Shown in pieces: positions 1 through 8,826 of a stretch of DNA of 64,000 nucleotides (position 1 is the first letter of the stretch; each line of letters starts with the position of its first letter). A program made the translations under genes and the position numbers. The stretch is from Stictocephala bisonia (lineage: Eukaryota > Arthropoda > Insecta > Hemiptera > Membracidae). The notes beneath the pieces are model-generated. The model did no database searches. It was not told the origin of the DNA and saw only the letters and a list, made by a program, of their open reading frames with translations. The stretch is taken from NCBI GenBank assembly GCA_035578905.1, contig JAQJVL010001111.1:62001-126000 (forward strand), in the 5' to 3' direction.

Positions 1-100
1 GGAACACAAGAAATGAGAAGTTAAAAAAAAAACATGATACATCATTATACCGAAAGGTGGGGATGATGTCAAATAACAGTCAAAAAAAAAAAAAAAAAAA
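1..100 (+). other. 3' end of an upstream retroelement, poly(A)-tailed
   Basis: This is non-coding sequence ending in an 18-nt A run (83-100) that abuts a 28S rRNA fragment exactly. The same poly(A)-to-28S junction is seen at the 3' end of R2 copy A, so the segment is most simply the 3' tail of a further element whose body lies left of the window. Its family cannot be told from 100 bases. Confidence 0.5.
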
Positions 101-140
101 GTGCTCTGAATGTCAAAGTGAAGAAATTCAAGCAAGCGCA

Positions 141-174
<34 letters not shown>
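101..174 (+). repeat. 28S rRNA gene fragment (74 bp), left copy
   Basis: From GTGCTCTGAATGTCAAAG to ACTCTCTTAAG this matches the 28S rRNA sequence lying immediately 5' of the R2 cleavage site, as known in insects. It stops exactly at TTAAG, the R2 upstream junction, and R2-type copy A starts at the next base. An almost identical 74-bp copy (two substitutions) lies at 26467-26540 on the other side of copy A, so the pair behaves as a long target-site duplication. It is a fragment and not a functional rRNA gene. Confidence 0.9.
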
Positions 175-2010
175 TGGGAGGCGTGCGGACGTGTTTTTAA
201 TCGCTCTCGGTCTTGTGCCTATTGTGAGTTTATTTTTAAAGTGAAAAAGCTGTAATAAAACGAACGCGTGCGTGCGGACGAGAGTTAGATCGGCTCCACG
301 GGTTTTTCCAATTGTGCGGGAAGTATTTGTGCTAGTTCTCTGGATGCTACCTCAATTTGGTACGGGTGTTAGCGTGTGCTGTGCGCGTGTGTGTGCCAAA
401 TTTGGAGTCTTTTGGACTTTGGACAACCCTTCTAGGGGCGAAGGGAGGATTTTGAGGTTAGAATCTGACCTTTCATTTGATTTAATTAGTTATAAGAAAA
501 GGAAGACTCACTAGGGTGTGAAAACTTTTGTGCATTGTTAGAAATACCCAGGTGCAATAAGCCCTAGGTGTTTTTGAAGAGGGTTTTGCATAAACGGCCT
601 GTAATAAACAAAAGAAGAGTTTTTAAGTTTTTCATTTTTCAAGTCCCAGGGGACAAGTTTTTTTTAAGTTTCTGTTTTTCAAAAAATTGTTCAACATCAT
701 AGCTCACTAAATTTCTGTTTCAGCTTTTTTAGATTAAAACCCGATTTTAATAGGACTTTGAAAATTTTTCACAACTTTTTTAATTAAAATTTTTCCATAA
801 GAGCTAGATTTTTTTAATAAGTTGAATTTGATAGCCTGCACCAAGACCTTTAAGAGGACACATTACAGTTTCATTTGGTCTTGTACTGAATTAATTATAG
901 AATTTTCAAGTTTGTGACACTTTGTTGAGTTTTGTCGGTGAAACCTTTTGTTTCAAAATTCGAACAATTTTTGGTTTCTTCTTATTAAGGAACATTCTTA
1001 TTAAGGTCTGAGGACATCACAATATTTTTTTTAGAATTTAGAAGTCAACAGGAGGACCTGAAGAATTTTTTTGAAGAGTTTTAAGAGATTTTCCTTTGTT
1101 TTGTTTGTTTTATGTTTGTTTTACAAGAATTTTAAGTTTTTCCAGTCAGTAAAATAGTATTAAGGACCCTCCAGCAGAGGAAAAAATAAAAAAAATTAGT
1201 CAATTTTTAGAAATTATAGAGCACTTTGTCTAATTTTTGGAAAAAAGTAAAAAAAAATATTCTAGAACAGTTTTTTCAAGATTTTATGAATAGACATTTT
1301 TTGTTCTCACCTCTGTTCACAACTGAAGATTTTTTTTGAAATTTTTCGACTCAATTTAAGCTCAGGAGTCGAGCTGGAAGTTTTGAATAATCCTGCTCGT
1401 TTTGGAGCGTAATCTTTTTGCTTCGTTATTTATCTTTTTTTGGAGTGGGAAAATTCAAGGAGGACCCGCCAAACAAGAAAATAATTTTTATAGAATTTTG
1501 TGACTTCTAGTTTGGCTAGAATCAAGGCCCGAAAAAGTTGGTTTTGGAGGGTTTTGTAAAATTGCCATCAAAAATTGTTAGTGCATATTGAAGGACACAT
1601 TTTTCTGAGCAAGATACATTTTGAATTTTCTCTGTAGCCCGCGGATTAAGGGAGCTACAGCATTGTAAAGTTTGCAATTTAATTAGCAAAGAGCAGTAGG
1701 CAATAAATGTAGATTCTGGCACAAAATTTGTTCTTCTGATTTTTGGATTTAGTTATTGTTTTAAGTGTCTGGAATTGAAAAATAGTGATGTAACTGGATA
1801 AGACAAGAAAAAAATAGAAAGAAGGGAGTAAAAAAATTTTTTTTGAAATTTTTTTTTCTATTTTTGGCTTTAATTGAAATCGGTTGTCTTGGATTGGGTC
1901 GTGGTGAAGCGCAAGTCATTTTTCACGTTTTCTCGTGATTTTTGACCGCTTTTTTCTTCCTTTGTCAACTTTTACTGAAGAAAAGGATAAGGCGTCAACA
2001 AGTGAAGATT
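175..2010 (+). other. 5' leader (UTR) of R2 copy A
   Basis: No credible protein is seen; the short open stretches lack family resemblance. The start (TGGGAGGCGTGCGGACG) is shared with copy B at 26541, and the CGGACGT core with copy C at 32991. A second conserved block near 1605-1662 resembles 27861-27920 of copy B (around GGGAGCTAC). R2 elements usually carry an HDV-like self-cleaving ribozyme at the 5' end; I could not fold one by eye here. Confidence 0.6.
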
Positions 2011-3656
2011 ATGGAACCGAATCCAGATGAATTCCAGAGATCCGGTAAGACGTCTAGAACACCTCCTGGTTCGGATGGCCCAAGAGTTCAATTCGAAGAG
2101 GAGGAGAGGCTTATTGATGTGAGCACGCCTTCAATGGAGGATAGAAGAAAGGAATTGGAAGTGACTTCAGAAATGATGATGCGTGACCTTGAGGAGCACG
2201 AGCGATGAGCCACAAGTCTTCGGAATGAGTTGGAGAGAGCTGGGGTCGACACTTCTCCGATTTGGCCAGCAAGTGATCGTCAGGGGACCTCTCGGGGCAC
2301 TGCTGCATCAAGGATTGTTTCTCCTACATCCATATGGGGCGTGAAGGAGCAGTGTTTGGAGGTAGGAGTTAGAGCTGCTGTTGTCTCTGTCCCTGAATTC
2401 CCTATGTTGCCGCCAAGAAGCTCAGGCACTATTAGAAAGATGATGGGACATCGGGAGTGATCAGGACACAATGGAGACAGAATCGGAGTGTGACGCCGAA
2501 GGCTTCCAGCACAGGAAGAGAAAAAGGGCAGCCAACCAGGAGTTGGATAACGTGGACTCTGCGGCTCGACAGGACCTTGGTGGCATCCTGATGGAACAAG
2601 TAACAGCCCTGGAGAAATGGGCAACTGCCCAATCTAAAAGAAAGGAAGTTTCATCCGAGGCTCGAAAAACTCTCGTTGGGATCTCGACCAACTTGAGGGC
2701 GGCTTCCTTTGAGGTCCTCAAGGAGCTGGAATACTTGAAGGGACGCGCTGATGGAAAACAAGATATACTTGACATCCTCAGGAACGAGTTTAGGAGTGGA
2801 GGTATCGCCCCCCCGGTTTCGAGCTACGCAGGTGTTACTAGGTTAGGGGAACCCGCACGGAAACCTACACCATCTAGGGGAAATATTTTACTCGTGTACC
2901 CTAGCAAAGAGAACGCCGAAAGGCCTAATTACACCTCTGACGACACGAAGAAAAGAGTGGCTGAGAATATAAAACCAAAAGAAGAATTTATTCAAGTGAA
3001 GAATGTGAGAAGAATTAGGAGGGGCGGTATCGCTATTGAGACTTCAAACAAGGAGGGTGCCTTGAAGATCCTGGGGAGTCAAAGCTTGAAGCAATCGGGA
3101 CTTAAGCCTGTTGAGCCGCAGGGGACCCGCCCCAAGGTCATGGTATATGATCTCCCTGATGTTGGCCCAGAAGAAGAGGCTGAAGTATTGAGGGGCATAC
3201 TTGACCAGAATCCTACCAGCTTGGTTAAGGAGGAGACTCTTAAGGAAGAAATTAAGGTTTTAAGGAAAATTAGGGCCAACAAACAGGGACGATCCCACTG
3301 GGTGCTGGAGACTTCACCGAAGGCTAGGGAATGGCTCATCCGCGATGGCCGCATGTATTATGAATGGGAGTGCTGCAAGGTCAAATATTTTGCTGATGTG
3401 ACCAGATGTTTCCACTGCCAGATGTATGGGCATATTGCTAAGTACTGCAAAGAGAAAGACCCTTCATGCGGCCATTGAGCGAGAAACATGAGTCGAAGGA
3501 TTGCCAGAGGAAGGAAGAAGAGCCAAAGTGTGCAGTCTGTAAACGGTTCAATAAGCCTTTGGACCATTCAGTTTTGAATAAAGATTGCCCCGCCTTCATA
3601 TGAGCCCTAGAAAACAGGAGCCGTAGTGTCGACTATGGAAATTAATCCAGCCAAAA
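1847..3656 (+). repeat. 1.8-kb tandem duplication, unit 1 (unit 2: 3657-4177 plus 21201-22482)
   Basis: Sequence from the T-rich tract near 1847 through ORF1 to 3646 recurs 1,810 bp downstream, split there by the Polinton. The two ORF1 pieces of 335 aa differ at one residue (His versus Leu), and both carry the same stops and frameshifts. The duplication is therefore recent and postdates ORF1 decay, or it is an assembly artefact. Unit 1 preserves the empty Polinton site: a single GTAGGA at 2362-2367. Confidence 0.85.
2011..3645 (+). pseudogene. Gag-like ORF1 of R2 copy A (first duplicate), broken
   Basis: This would encode the RNA-binding gag-like protein of the retrotransposon. It is read in pieces. 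The N-terminal part (from ATG 2011) has an in-frame TGA at 2206-2208 and another at 2458-2460. A frame change leads into a 335-aa piece (2471-3478) with a charged, coiled-coil-prone N-terminus, a gag-type core, and the first CCHC knuckle (CFHCQMYGHIAKYC). A further frameshift near 3478 puts the second and third knuckles in another frame, with TGA at 3601-3603 before the TAA at 3643-3645. The colinear 546-aa ORF1 of copy C shows what belongs together. Several stops look like CGA to TGA changes. The ORF2 ATG at 3635 overlaps the ORF1 stop. Confidence 0.8.
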
Positions 3657-3820
3657 AATTTTTTTTTCTATTTTTGGCTCTAATTGAAATCTGTTGTCTT
3701 GGATTGGGTCGTGGTGAAGCGCAAGTCATTTTTCACGTTTTCTCGTGATTTTTGACCGCTTTTTTCTTCCTTTGTCAACTTTTACTGAAGAAAAGGATAA
3801 GGCGTCAACAAGTGAAGATT

Positions 3821-4177
3821 ATGGAACCGAATCCAGATGAATTCCAGAGATCCGGTAAGACGTCTAGAACACCTCCTGGTTCGGATGGCCCAAGAGTTCA
3901 ATTCGAAGAGGAGGAGAGGCTTATTGATGTGAGCACGCCTTCAATGGAGGATAGAAGAAAGGAATTGGAAGTGACTTCAGAAATGATGATGCGTGACCTT
4001 GAGGAGCACGAGCGATGAGCCACAAGTCTTCGGAATGAGTTGGAGAGAGCTGGGGTCGACACTTCTCCGATTTGGCCAGCAAGTGATCGTCAGGGGACCT
4101 CTCGGGGCACTGCTGCATCAAGGATTGTTTCTCCTACATCCATATGGGGCGTGAAGGAGCAGTGTTTGGAGGTAGGA
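3821..4177 (+). pseudogene. Gag-like ORF1 of R2 copy A, second duplicate, 5' part
   Basis: The second tandem copy of the ORF1 N-terminal part, starting at the equivalent ATG (3821) and keeping the same TGA after the GluHisGluArg stretch (4016-4018). It is cut at 4177 by the Polinton; the rest of the gene resumes at 21201. The open frame running from 4040 into the Polinton inverted repeat is a chance fusion. Confidence 0.8.
4172..4177 (+). repeat. Polinton target-site duplication, left
   Basis: GTAGGA occurs here and at 21195-21200, directly flanking the inverted repeats. The uninterrupted duplicate of the same sequence at 2362-2367 has it once. Six-base duplications are the hallmark of Polinton/Maverick integration. 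Confidence 0.95.
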
Positions 4178-4998
4178 AGTAGTTATTTTGTGTTGGTTTT
4201 AGACCCACTTTTTTTTGGTCACGTGACCGGATCCAAGATGGCGGCGCAGTGTTGCCAACCCCCCACCCCCTCCCCCACAAAATTTCCCCCATTTCCCCCA
4301 CATTTCCCTCACATTTCCCTCATTTCCCACACATTACCCACATTTCCCACACATTCCCCCTACATTACCCCCCAAATTCCCATGTTATACTATATAAAAT
4401 TCACTCTTAACCTAACTTTTTCCATGTTACACTATATAAAATGCACTTTTTTTGTCCAATATGGCGTCATGAAATACAAAAGATGGCGACCGGATCCAAT
4501 ATGGCGTCCTTTCCCGCCCGCGCCAACTCACACCCCGTGGGAAAATTCCCTCCCTAAAATTCCCTCATCCAATATGGCTGTCTTTATACTATATAAAATT
4601 AACATCATATATACTATAACAAATGTCGACCGCAGCGCCCCTGGCGGCAACGCGACCGCAGCGCCCCTGGCGGCAACGCAGCGCCCCTGGCGGCAATACC
4701 GACCGCAGCGCCCCTGGCGGCAACGCAGCGCCCCTGGCGGCAATACCGACCGCAGCGCCCCTGGCGGCAACGCAGCGCCCCTGGCGGCAACGTCGATCGC
4801 AGCGCCCCTGGCGGCAACGTCGATCGCAGCGCCCCTGGCGGCAACGTCGACCGCAGCGCCCCTGGCGGCAATACCGACCGCAGCGCCCCTGGCGGCAACG
4901 CAGCGCCCCTGGCGGCAACGTCGATCGCAGCGCCCCTGGCGGCAATGCCGACCGATCGCAGCGCCCCTGGCGGCAACGTCGGGCGACGCATGCGCATC
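4178..4998 (+). repeat. Polinton left terminal inverted repeat (821 bp)
   Basis: This is the reverse complement of 20506-21194 from the AGTAGTTATT end inward to GACGCATGCGCATC. It contains a CACGTGACC/GGATCC/GATGGCGGC block, a run of ACATTTCCC-type C-rich repeats (4258-4380), ATATGGCGTC motifs, and a GC-rich minisatellite. It is 132 bp longer than the right copy, which is exactly the difference in minisatellite length; outside the minisatellite both arms are 465 bp. Confidence 0.95.
4625..4980 (+). repeat. GC-rich minisatellite in left inverted repeat
   Basis: Tandem copies of an 18-bp core GCGCCCCTGGCGGCAACG, joined by variable linkers (GTCGATCGCA, ATACCGACCGCA and similar). The array is 356 bp here and 224 bp in the right arm. 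All six frames stay open because the unit lacks stops, which creates spurious Pro/Ala/Arg-rich ORFs on both strands. Confidence 0.95.
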
Positions 4999-6598
4999 CA
5001 GGTTAACTCTCACACACCTACTTTTAGCCTACATATTGAAATTAACTCTAAACCTAATTCTACCTAGCTCCCCCATATAACACCTACTGATAACCTACTT
5101 ATCTCAACCCCCCTATATCACTACTACCAAAGTTAGAAAACCTTCAACACATATGGTCTCCCATATTCCATATAGTCTTCCCAAGACCTAGTACAATTTG
5201 AGAAAAATCCATAAATAAGAGTCCATGGAGAACCCTGCACAGGCCACAAGTCCTAAACACACCTAATACAGTCAACACCTGAAAACCACCTTCACGGCAC
5301 TTTAATTATCATCACTTGATCTAATTATACGTACCTCACCCTAATTCTGTATTTTCCTAGTTTATTACCTTCATGCTTGTTAGTGCTGTTTATATCTGTG
5401 TAGTTATTATTCTTACACGTTTGCTTGTTAAACATCTATTGCTCAATGAATATCCACTGCTTGTTGCTATTGCATGAACTGACGATGGATGTTACCTGTT
5501 ATATACTATGATTATAACTGTTTTCAATTGCATAGTTATAGCTATATTTCCACGACTATGCCATCCCGTTTGTATTCATTGTAAATTAGCGTTTACCGTA
5601 AATAAAAGAGTGATACTAATCTACTTAAATCACAAGTCGCCTAACCTAAAACATTGCAAAAGGTCTTTTAAATTTAACTGTTAAATATTTACCTAATATT
5701 AAACGTAAGTATATATATTCCTAAACTACAGTGTGCCACCCGGCCGTACTGTAACTGAAGTTTCCACATTCACTTTAAACATTAACCAATCAATGTACTT
5801 CATAGTGAGCCAATAACACTATTTTATAAATATCACTCCGACTTCGCGTGCTGACCCAACGCCCGATACACTTCAGCCTCAACATTATCTGAATTCAATA
5901 CAAAAATAGGAGATTAAATATATAACACAATATTACAGTTTCGAACAATAACATCACTTTCTACAGCGGATTAAAAAAACCGCTTTTCCAATTGATCAGA
6001 CGGTCTTGTATACCTTCTTATAGAGTGTTGCACCATACAGTACTTCCTGATTCTCACAGATTTTAGTATTTAACCAGTTTTCTTTCACGGTGAGTGTTTA
6101 ATTCCTCACTACCCTTAAGTGAGCTGAAGGCAAAACTTAAGGGCATTGCCCAATTCCCATGGGACGCTCCCGATAGAGGTCTGGTAACCCCCACGGGTAG
6201 TTTAATGTAACTTGCCCCAACCATCGCAAGTTACGGTGATAGCCACTCCATAACAAAAATGCTACCTCCCAGTATTATTTAGTTATTTACTTTTTATATT
6301 TTTTTTGTATTTTATATTTTTATATTTTATTATTTTAGGTGAAGCTTAATTCATAAACACCTTGGACTTATGGGTCCTAAGCCAACCATTCAACCAAACT
6401 GTACGAGGGCCCGGACTGCGACTCGAGGTCTTACGGGGATTAATCCAGCCTCAAGCTGCAGGACTGCCTCAGGACTTATGCGTTTTACGGCTGCCTTAGA
6501 GGACAGTCGGGCGATTTTTTTATTTACTTTGGGTCGCCCTCACCTCGACAGTTCATGTCCTGGTCTTACGGAGTTTAGGCCAGCCATAGGACGTAAGT
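4999..6598. other. Non-coding left arm of the Polinton
   Basis: About 1.6 kb between the inverted repeat and the first gene, with no convincing ORF on either strand. It is AT-rich to about 6100. Then comes a GC-richer block (6110-6275) that includes a short hairpin (GTAACTTG and CAAGTTAC near 6207-6233). At 6363, 6426, 6473 and 6561 a loose 24-bp motif (GGWCTTAYG...CC) recurs four times. Arms of this kind in Polintons may hold replication or packaging signals; none is proven. Confidence 0.5.
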
Positions 6599-7009
6599 TC
6601 ACTCATCTACTTCACACACCCTTTTATAGTGTTTTATAAAAAAAGCTCCACTTACGTTCTGATACAGTATAATATCTTCCCAGACCACTTTGTCTGAAAA
6701 CTCCTCGATAAATTGTTCCGACAAAGACTGGTATCTACTTATAATTCCCCAAAAATCGATATCAAAGTTCGGTGACATCTCTCTCAGTATATCTTCGGTA
6801 AACTTTGTCCTTTTTAAAAGCAAACCCCAGTTCACCCTGTGTTGGTAAATTCTCAACATATCTAGTGAAAAATCATAGTGGGCTGACAGTAGGTCCCATT
6901 TAACGTACCTGTCAAATTTCATAATAAAGCTGTCGGTCATAACACCAACTGGAGCCTTTGGCTCCTTTGACAGCATAGCCCATGTGTCCTCCATGATGGT
7001 TAGAGACAT
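6599..7009 (-). CDS. Polinton small protein with helical W-repeats (unknown function)
   Basis: A 136-aa ORF read from an internal Met, which leaves a 10-base gap to the stop of the upstream gene; a longer frame reaches 7150 but would overlap that gene. The body repeats a module of about 23-25 residues with a conserved Trp and a following Ile/Leu pair (WDLL, WGLLL, WGIISRYQ, WEDIILYQ), separated by phrases like LSEQFIEEFSDKV. Solenoid repeats of this style occur in phage, nudivirus and giant-virus proteins. I do not recognise a catalytic motif. It is the last gene of the minus-strand cluster. Confidence 0.6.
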   Translation of the reverse strand: MSLTIMEDTWAMLSKEPKAPVGVMTDSFIMKFDRYVKWDLLSAHYDFSLDMLRIYQHRVNWGLLLKRTKFTEDILREMSPNFDIDFWGIISRYQSLSEQFIEEFSDKVVWEDIILYQNVSGAFFIKHYKRVCEVDE

Positions 7010-7019
7010 AATGACTAAA

Positions 7020-7463
7020 TTACAGTTCAGACAGCCTTTTATACTCTTGGTGTGCTGTTTTAAAGGCACACTTAAAGTTACTGTTGGCGTGTACAGGTAA
7101 TATACAAGTGGATGAACAAGTATCCTCCGAACAACCCTTAGGTAGTTCAATCACGTTAGGATGGAACTCCCTTAAAAACTTGACCTTTTCCAACCCTTTA
7201 GTATAAATTTTGGTAAAGGGTGTACATAGCGTACGAACTAAACTTTCGTCGTAGTCTACGCTACCCTCTTCCCATTTTATCCCATGTAAGTGTCGGATCA
7301 GCCATCTGGCCGTCCTTTGTTGTTTCCCATCGAGTGCACACTTGCAATAAGGCGGCTTGAAAACAATCTGTATTTGAAAATGTTCGCTTACTATTGCCAA
7401 TTCTTTAACTATAAAACGGTTATTATTATCAGTAAAGGCTTGAAACTCAACTACCGCAGCCAT
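7020..7463 (-). CDS. Conserved insect Polinton hypothetical protein
   Basis: 147 aa from the Met that begins MAAVVEFQAF; a Met six codons earlier is also possible. The N-terminus (EFQAFTDNNNRFIVKELAIV) and the later WLIRHLHGIKW segment resemble a hypothetical protein I associate with insect Polinton-like loci, where an acidic residue after a beta strand followed by a distant His suggests an RNase H-like or exonuclease fold; that is only a guess. A Cys-rich stretch (CSEDTCSSTC) lies near the C-terminus. It overlaps the end of the upstream gene (stop at 7447) by about 17 bases, so the two are probably read from neighbouring messages of the same late cluster. Confidence 0.65.
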   Translation of the reverse strand: MAAVVEFQAFTDNNNRFIVKELAIVSEHFQIQIVFKPPYCKCALDGKQQRTARWLIRHLHGIKWEEGSVDYDESLVRTLCTPFTKIYTKGLEKVKFLREFHPNVIELPKGCSEDTCSSTCILPVHANSNFKCAFKTAHQEYKRLSEL

Positions 7464-8040
7464 TGACTCTATTAATTTCACAAGTTAATCTATTGAAAAT
7501 GTGTGGAGATGGACTTTGGAATCCTTCACAGAGATATTGTTTTATAAGGTCTTCCTCATAAAACAACTCCCGCAATTCCAACTGCATTAATGGAAGGTTG
7601 GATAGAAACTGTGCCCACTCACCCACGTTAAGTGCCAAGGTGCTAACTGGGTGGTCGGTAGAAGACTGGGCTTGTTCGCTCGCACCAAGCGTTAAAGTAT
7701 TGCCAAGGAAGACATGCGGTACCCCAAAGACCGATAAAACTTTAATAACCTCCTTTTCATCAATCTCCAAATAAATCTTTTTATTATCTGTTAAGGCTTT
7801 AGAAATGTTATTGAAATTTGCACTAAATTGGTTAAATACACCAAACGACCAGAACACGTAGTCGTGTCGTCCCTTGAACATTACCCCAAGACTATAGTCC
7901 CGATTCTTAAAAATTCCAACAGTAAGTGATTTCGAAAAGTTTTCATTCAGAAAGAAGACCCGTTTTAAAAAAAATCCATTTAACATGTCGATTGGCTCCA
8001 CGAGCCTAGGCAGCGTGAGATACTCACCTAGCGGCTCCAT
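7447..8040 (-). CDS. Polinton paralogue 2 of a tandem pair (unknown, ssDNA-binding fold possible)
   Basis: 197 aa, related to the next gene upstream (8067-8747). Both start MExLGEYL, then share a PID(M/L) motif, TVG(I/L)F...GV(M/L)F, and a GEW..F.S.LP motif (positions about 140-150 here). The divergence is large but colinear, so this is an old tandem duplication. The two start codons share upstream sequence TATTCAGTTGAGAG, which supports the chosen start. The VGV-strand/GEW-helix pattern faintly resembles PC4-like ssDNA-binding proteins; I give that low weight. A role in the virion or in replication cannot be told from sequence. Confidence 0.7.
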   Translation of the reverse strand: MEPLGEYLTLPRLVEPIDMLNGFFLKRVFFLNENFSKSLTVGIFKNRDYSLGVMFKGRHDYVFWSFGVFNQFSANFNNISKALTDNKKIYLEIDEKEVIKVLSVFGVPHVFLGNTLTLGASEQAQSSTDHPVSTLALNVGEWAQFLSNLPLMQLELRELFYEEDLIKQYLCEGFQSPSPHIFNRLTCEINRVNGCGS

Positions 8041-8046
8041 CCTCTC

Positions 8047-8066
8047 AACTGAATAAGATATTTATA
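8047..8066 (-). promoter_or_regulatory. Putative core promoter of paralogue 2 (TATAAA, TCAGTT initiator)
   Basis: On the minus strand a TATAAATATC box is followed by TCAGTT, whose A is 10 bases before the ATG. TCAGT is the arthropod initiator consensus. The TATA spacing (16 nt) is shorter than normal, so a weaker box nearer 8080 may be used. A GGGAGGGGGATA block shared with paralogue 1 lies just upstream. Confidence 0.45.
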
Positions 8067-8747
8067 TCAACCACTAACCATATCCCCCTCCCCTCCACCA
8101 CCCCCGTTTTCTAAACTTCCCCCCTTTACTTTAAAATTAGCACCAGATCGACCTACAGTGAACCTTGTCTTTTTATACCAAACAACCTCGTCCTGCAAGC
8201 GGTCCGCGTCCCAACCGTTTACCTCCGGTGGTGGGGGCACATAGACAGAATCACTAAGCATAACCCGATCAATGTGACCAATTAGGTAAGGCTCTACACA
8301 GGATAACTGCTCTACGTACCGTGAAATGCACGGTAATAAGCTGACAAAGGTCAACCATTCACCTTTAGTGAAAAGAACAGATGTTTCATTAAATTTATCG
8401 CATAGATCTACATGGGGCTTTTGGTATATGTTACGGATAGTGCATTTAATGTCCTCATCAATGAATCTCCTTTGAAGACCACCTTTGTTACAAAGATCAT
8501 GAGTAATTGAAGGTTCCAATTCCTTCAACTTTGTGAATTGTTCGTTGTTTAGTAAAACGTATTTCCGCATGCCTTGCTTATGAAACAAGACACCCACTTG
8601 AAAGTGAAACTCATCAAACAGACCCACCGTGACAACATTGGTGAAATCAGAGGTTATGTTGTACATAACCTTTAGAAAAGCTGTCAAGTCCTGCTTCCAC
8701 AAATCGATTGGCTTACGTTGCATGAGATACTCACCTAGCGACTCCAT
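8067..8747 (-). CDS. Polinton paralogue 1 of a tandem pair (unknown)
   Basis: 226 aa from the Met aligned with that of paralogue 2; an upstream in-frame Met at 8807 would add 20 residues but breaks the shared start context. It shares PIDL, TVGLF...VGVLF and GEWLTFVSLLP with its neighbour. It differs by a longer C-terminal tail that ends in a Gly-rich, Lys-containing segment (about residues 200-226) suggestive of a flexible nucleic-acid-binding tail. It lies between the hexon-like gene and its paralogue, so probably late expressed. The function is not known to me. Confidence 0.7.
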   Translation of the reverse strand: MESLGEYLMQRKPIDLWKQDLTAFLKVMYNITSDFTNVVTVGLFDEFHFQVGVLFHKQGMRKYVLLNNEQFTKLKELEPSITHDLCNKGGLQRRFIDEDIKCTIRNIYQKPHVDLCDKFNETSVLFTKGEWLTFVSLLPCISRYVEQLSCVEPYLIGHIDRVMLSDSVYVPPPPEVNGWDADRLQDEVVWYKKTRFTVGRSGANFKVKGGSLENGGGGGEGDMVSG

Positions 8748-8753
8748 TCTCTC

Positions 8754-8788
8754 AACTGAATAAACCGATCTAGTTTGATTACTAAATA
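8754..8788 (-). promoter_or_regulatory. Putative core promoter of paralogue 1 (TATTTA, TCAGTT, 10-nt leader)
   Basis: A minus-strand TATTTA box at 8783-8788 lies 31 nt before the A of TCAGTT (8754-8759), which is 10 nt before the ATG at 8747. Spacing of 25-31 nt between TATA and initiator is canonical. The same architecture is found upstream of the fibre-like gene. Confidence 0.55.
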
Positions 8789-8826
8789 CTATCCCCCCTC
8801 CCTTCACCTACCCCCACCCCCTTTTA

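Noticed and set aside
101..174. A functional rRNA gene
   Set aside because: Only 74 bp of 28S, joined to retroelement ends at both sides.
272..514. 80-aa plus ORF in the R2 copy A leader
   Set aside because: No counterpart in copies B or C and no recognisable domain.
4625..4980. CRISPR-like repeat/spacer look of the minisatellite
   Set aside because: Eukaryotic context, linkers not unique or of constant length, no cas genes; it is a terminal-repeat minisatellite.
4528..5013. Several overlapping Pro/Ala/Arg-rich ORFs on both strands in the left Polinton arm (and at 20363-20844 on the right)
   Set aside because: They are created by the stop-free minisatellite; the same protein-like strings occur in all frames and show no family resemblance.
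4040..5080. 346-aa ORF joining R2 ORF1 to the Polinton arm
   Set aside because: A chance fusion across the insertion point; the right part is terminal-repeat sequence.
6370..6639. 89-aa plus ORF in the Polinton left arm
   Set aside because: Antisense to the gene cluster, partly inside the next gene, and explained by the 24-bp motif repeats.
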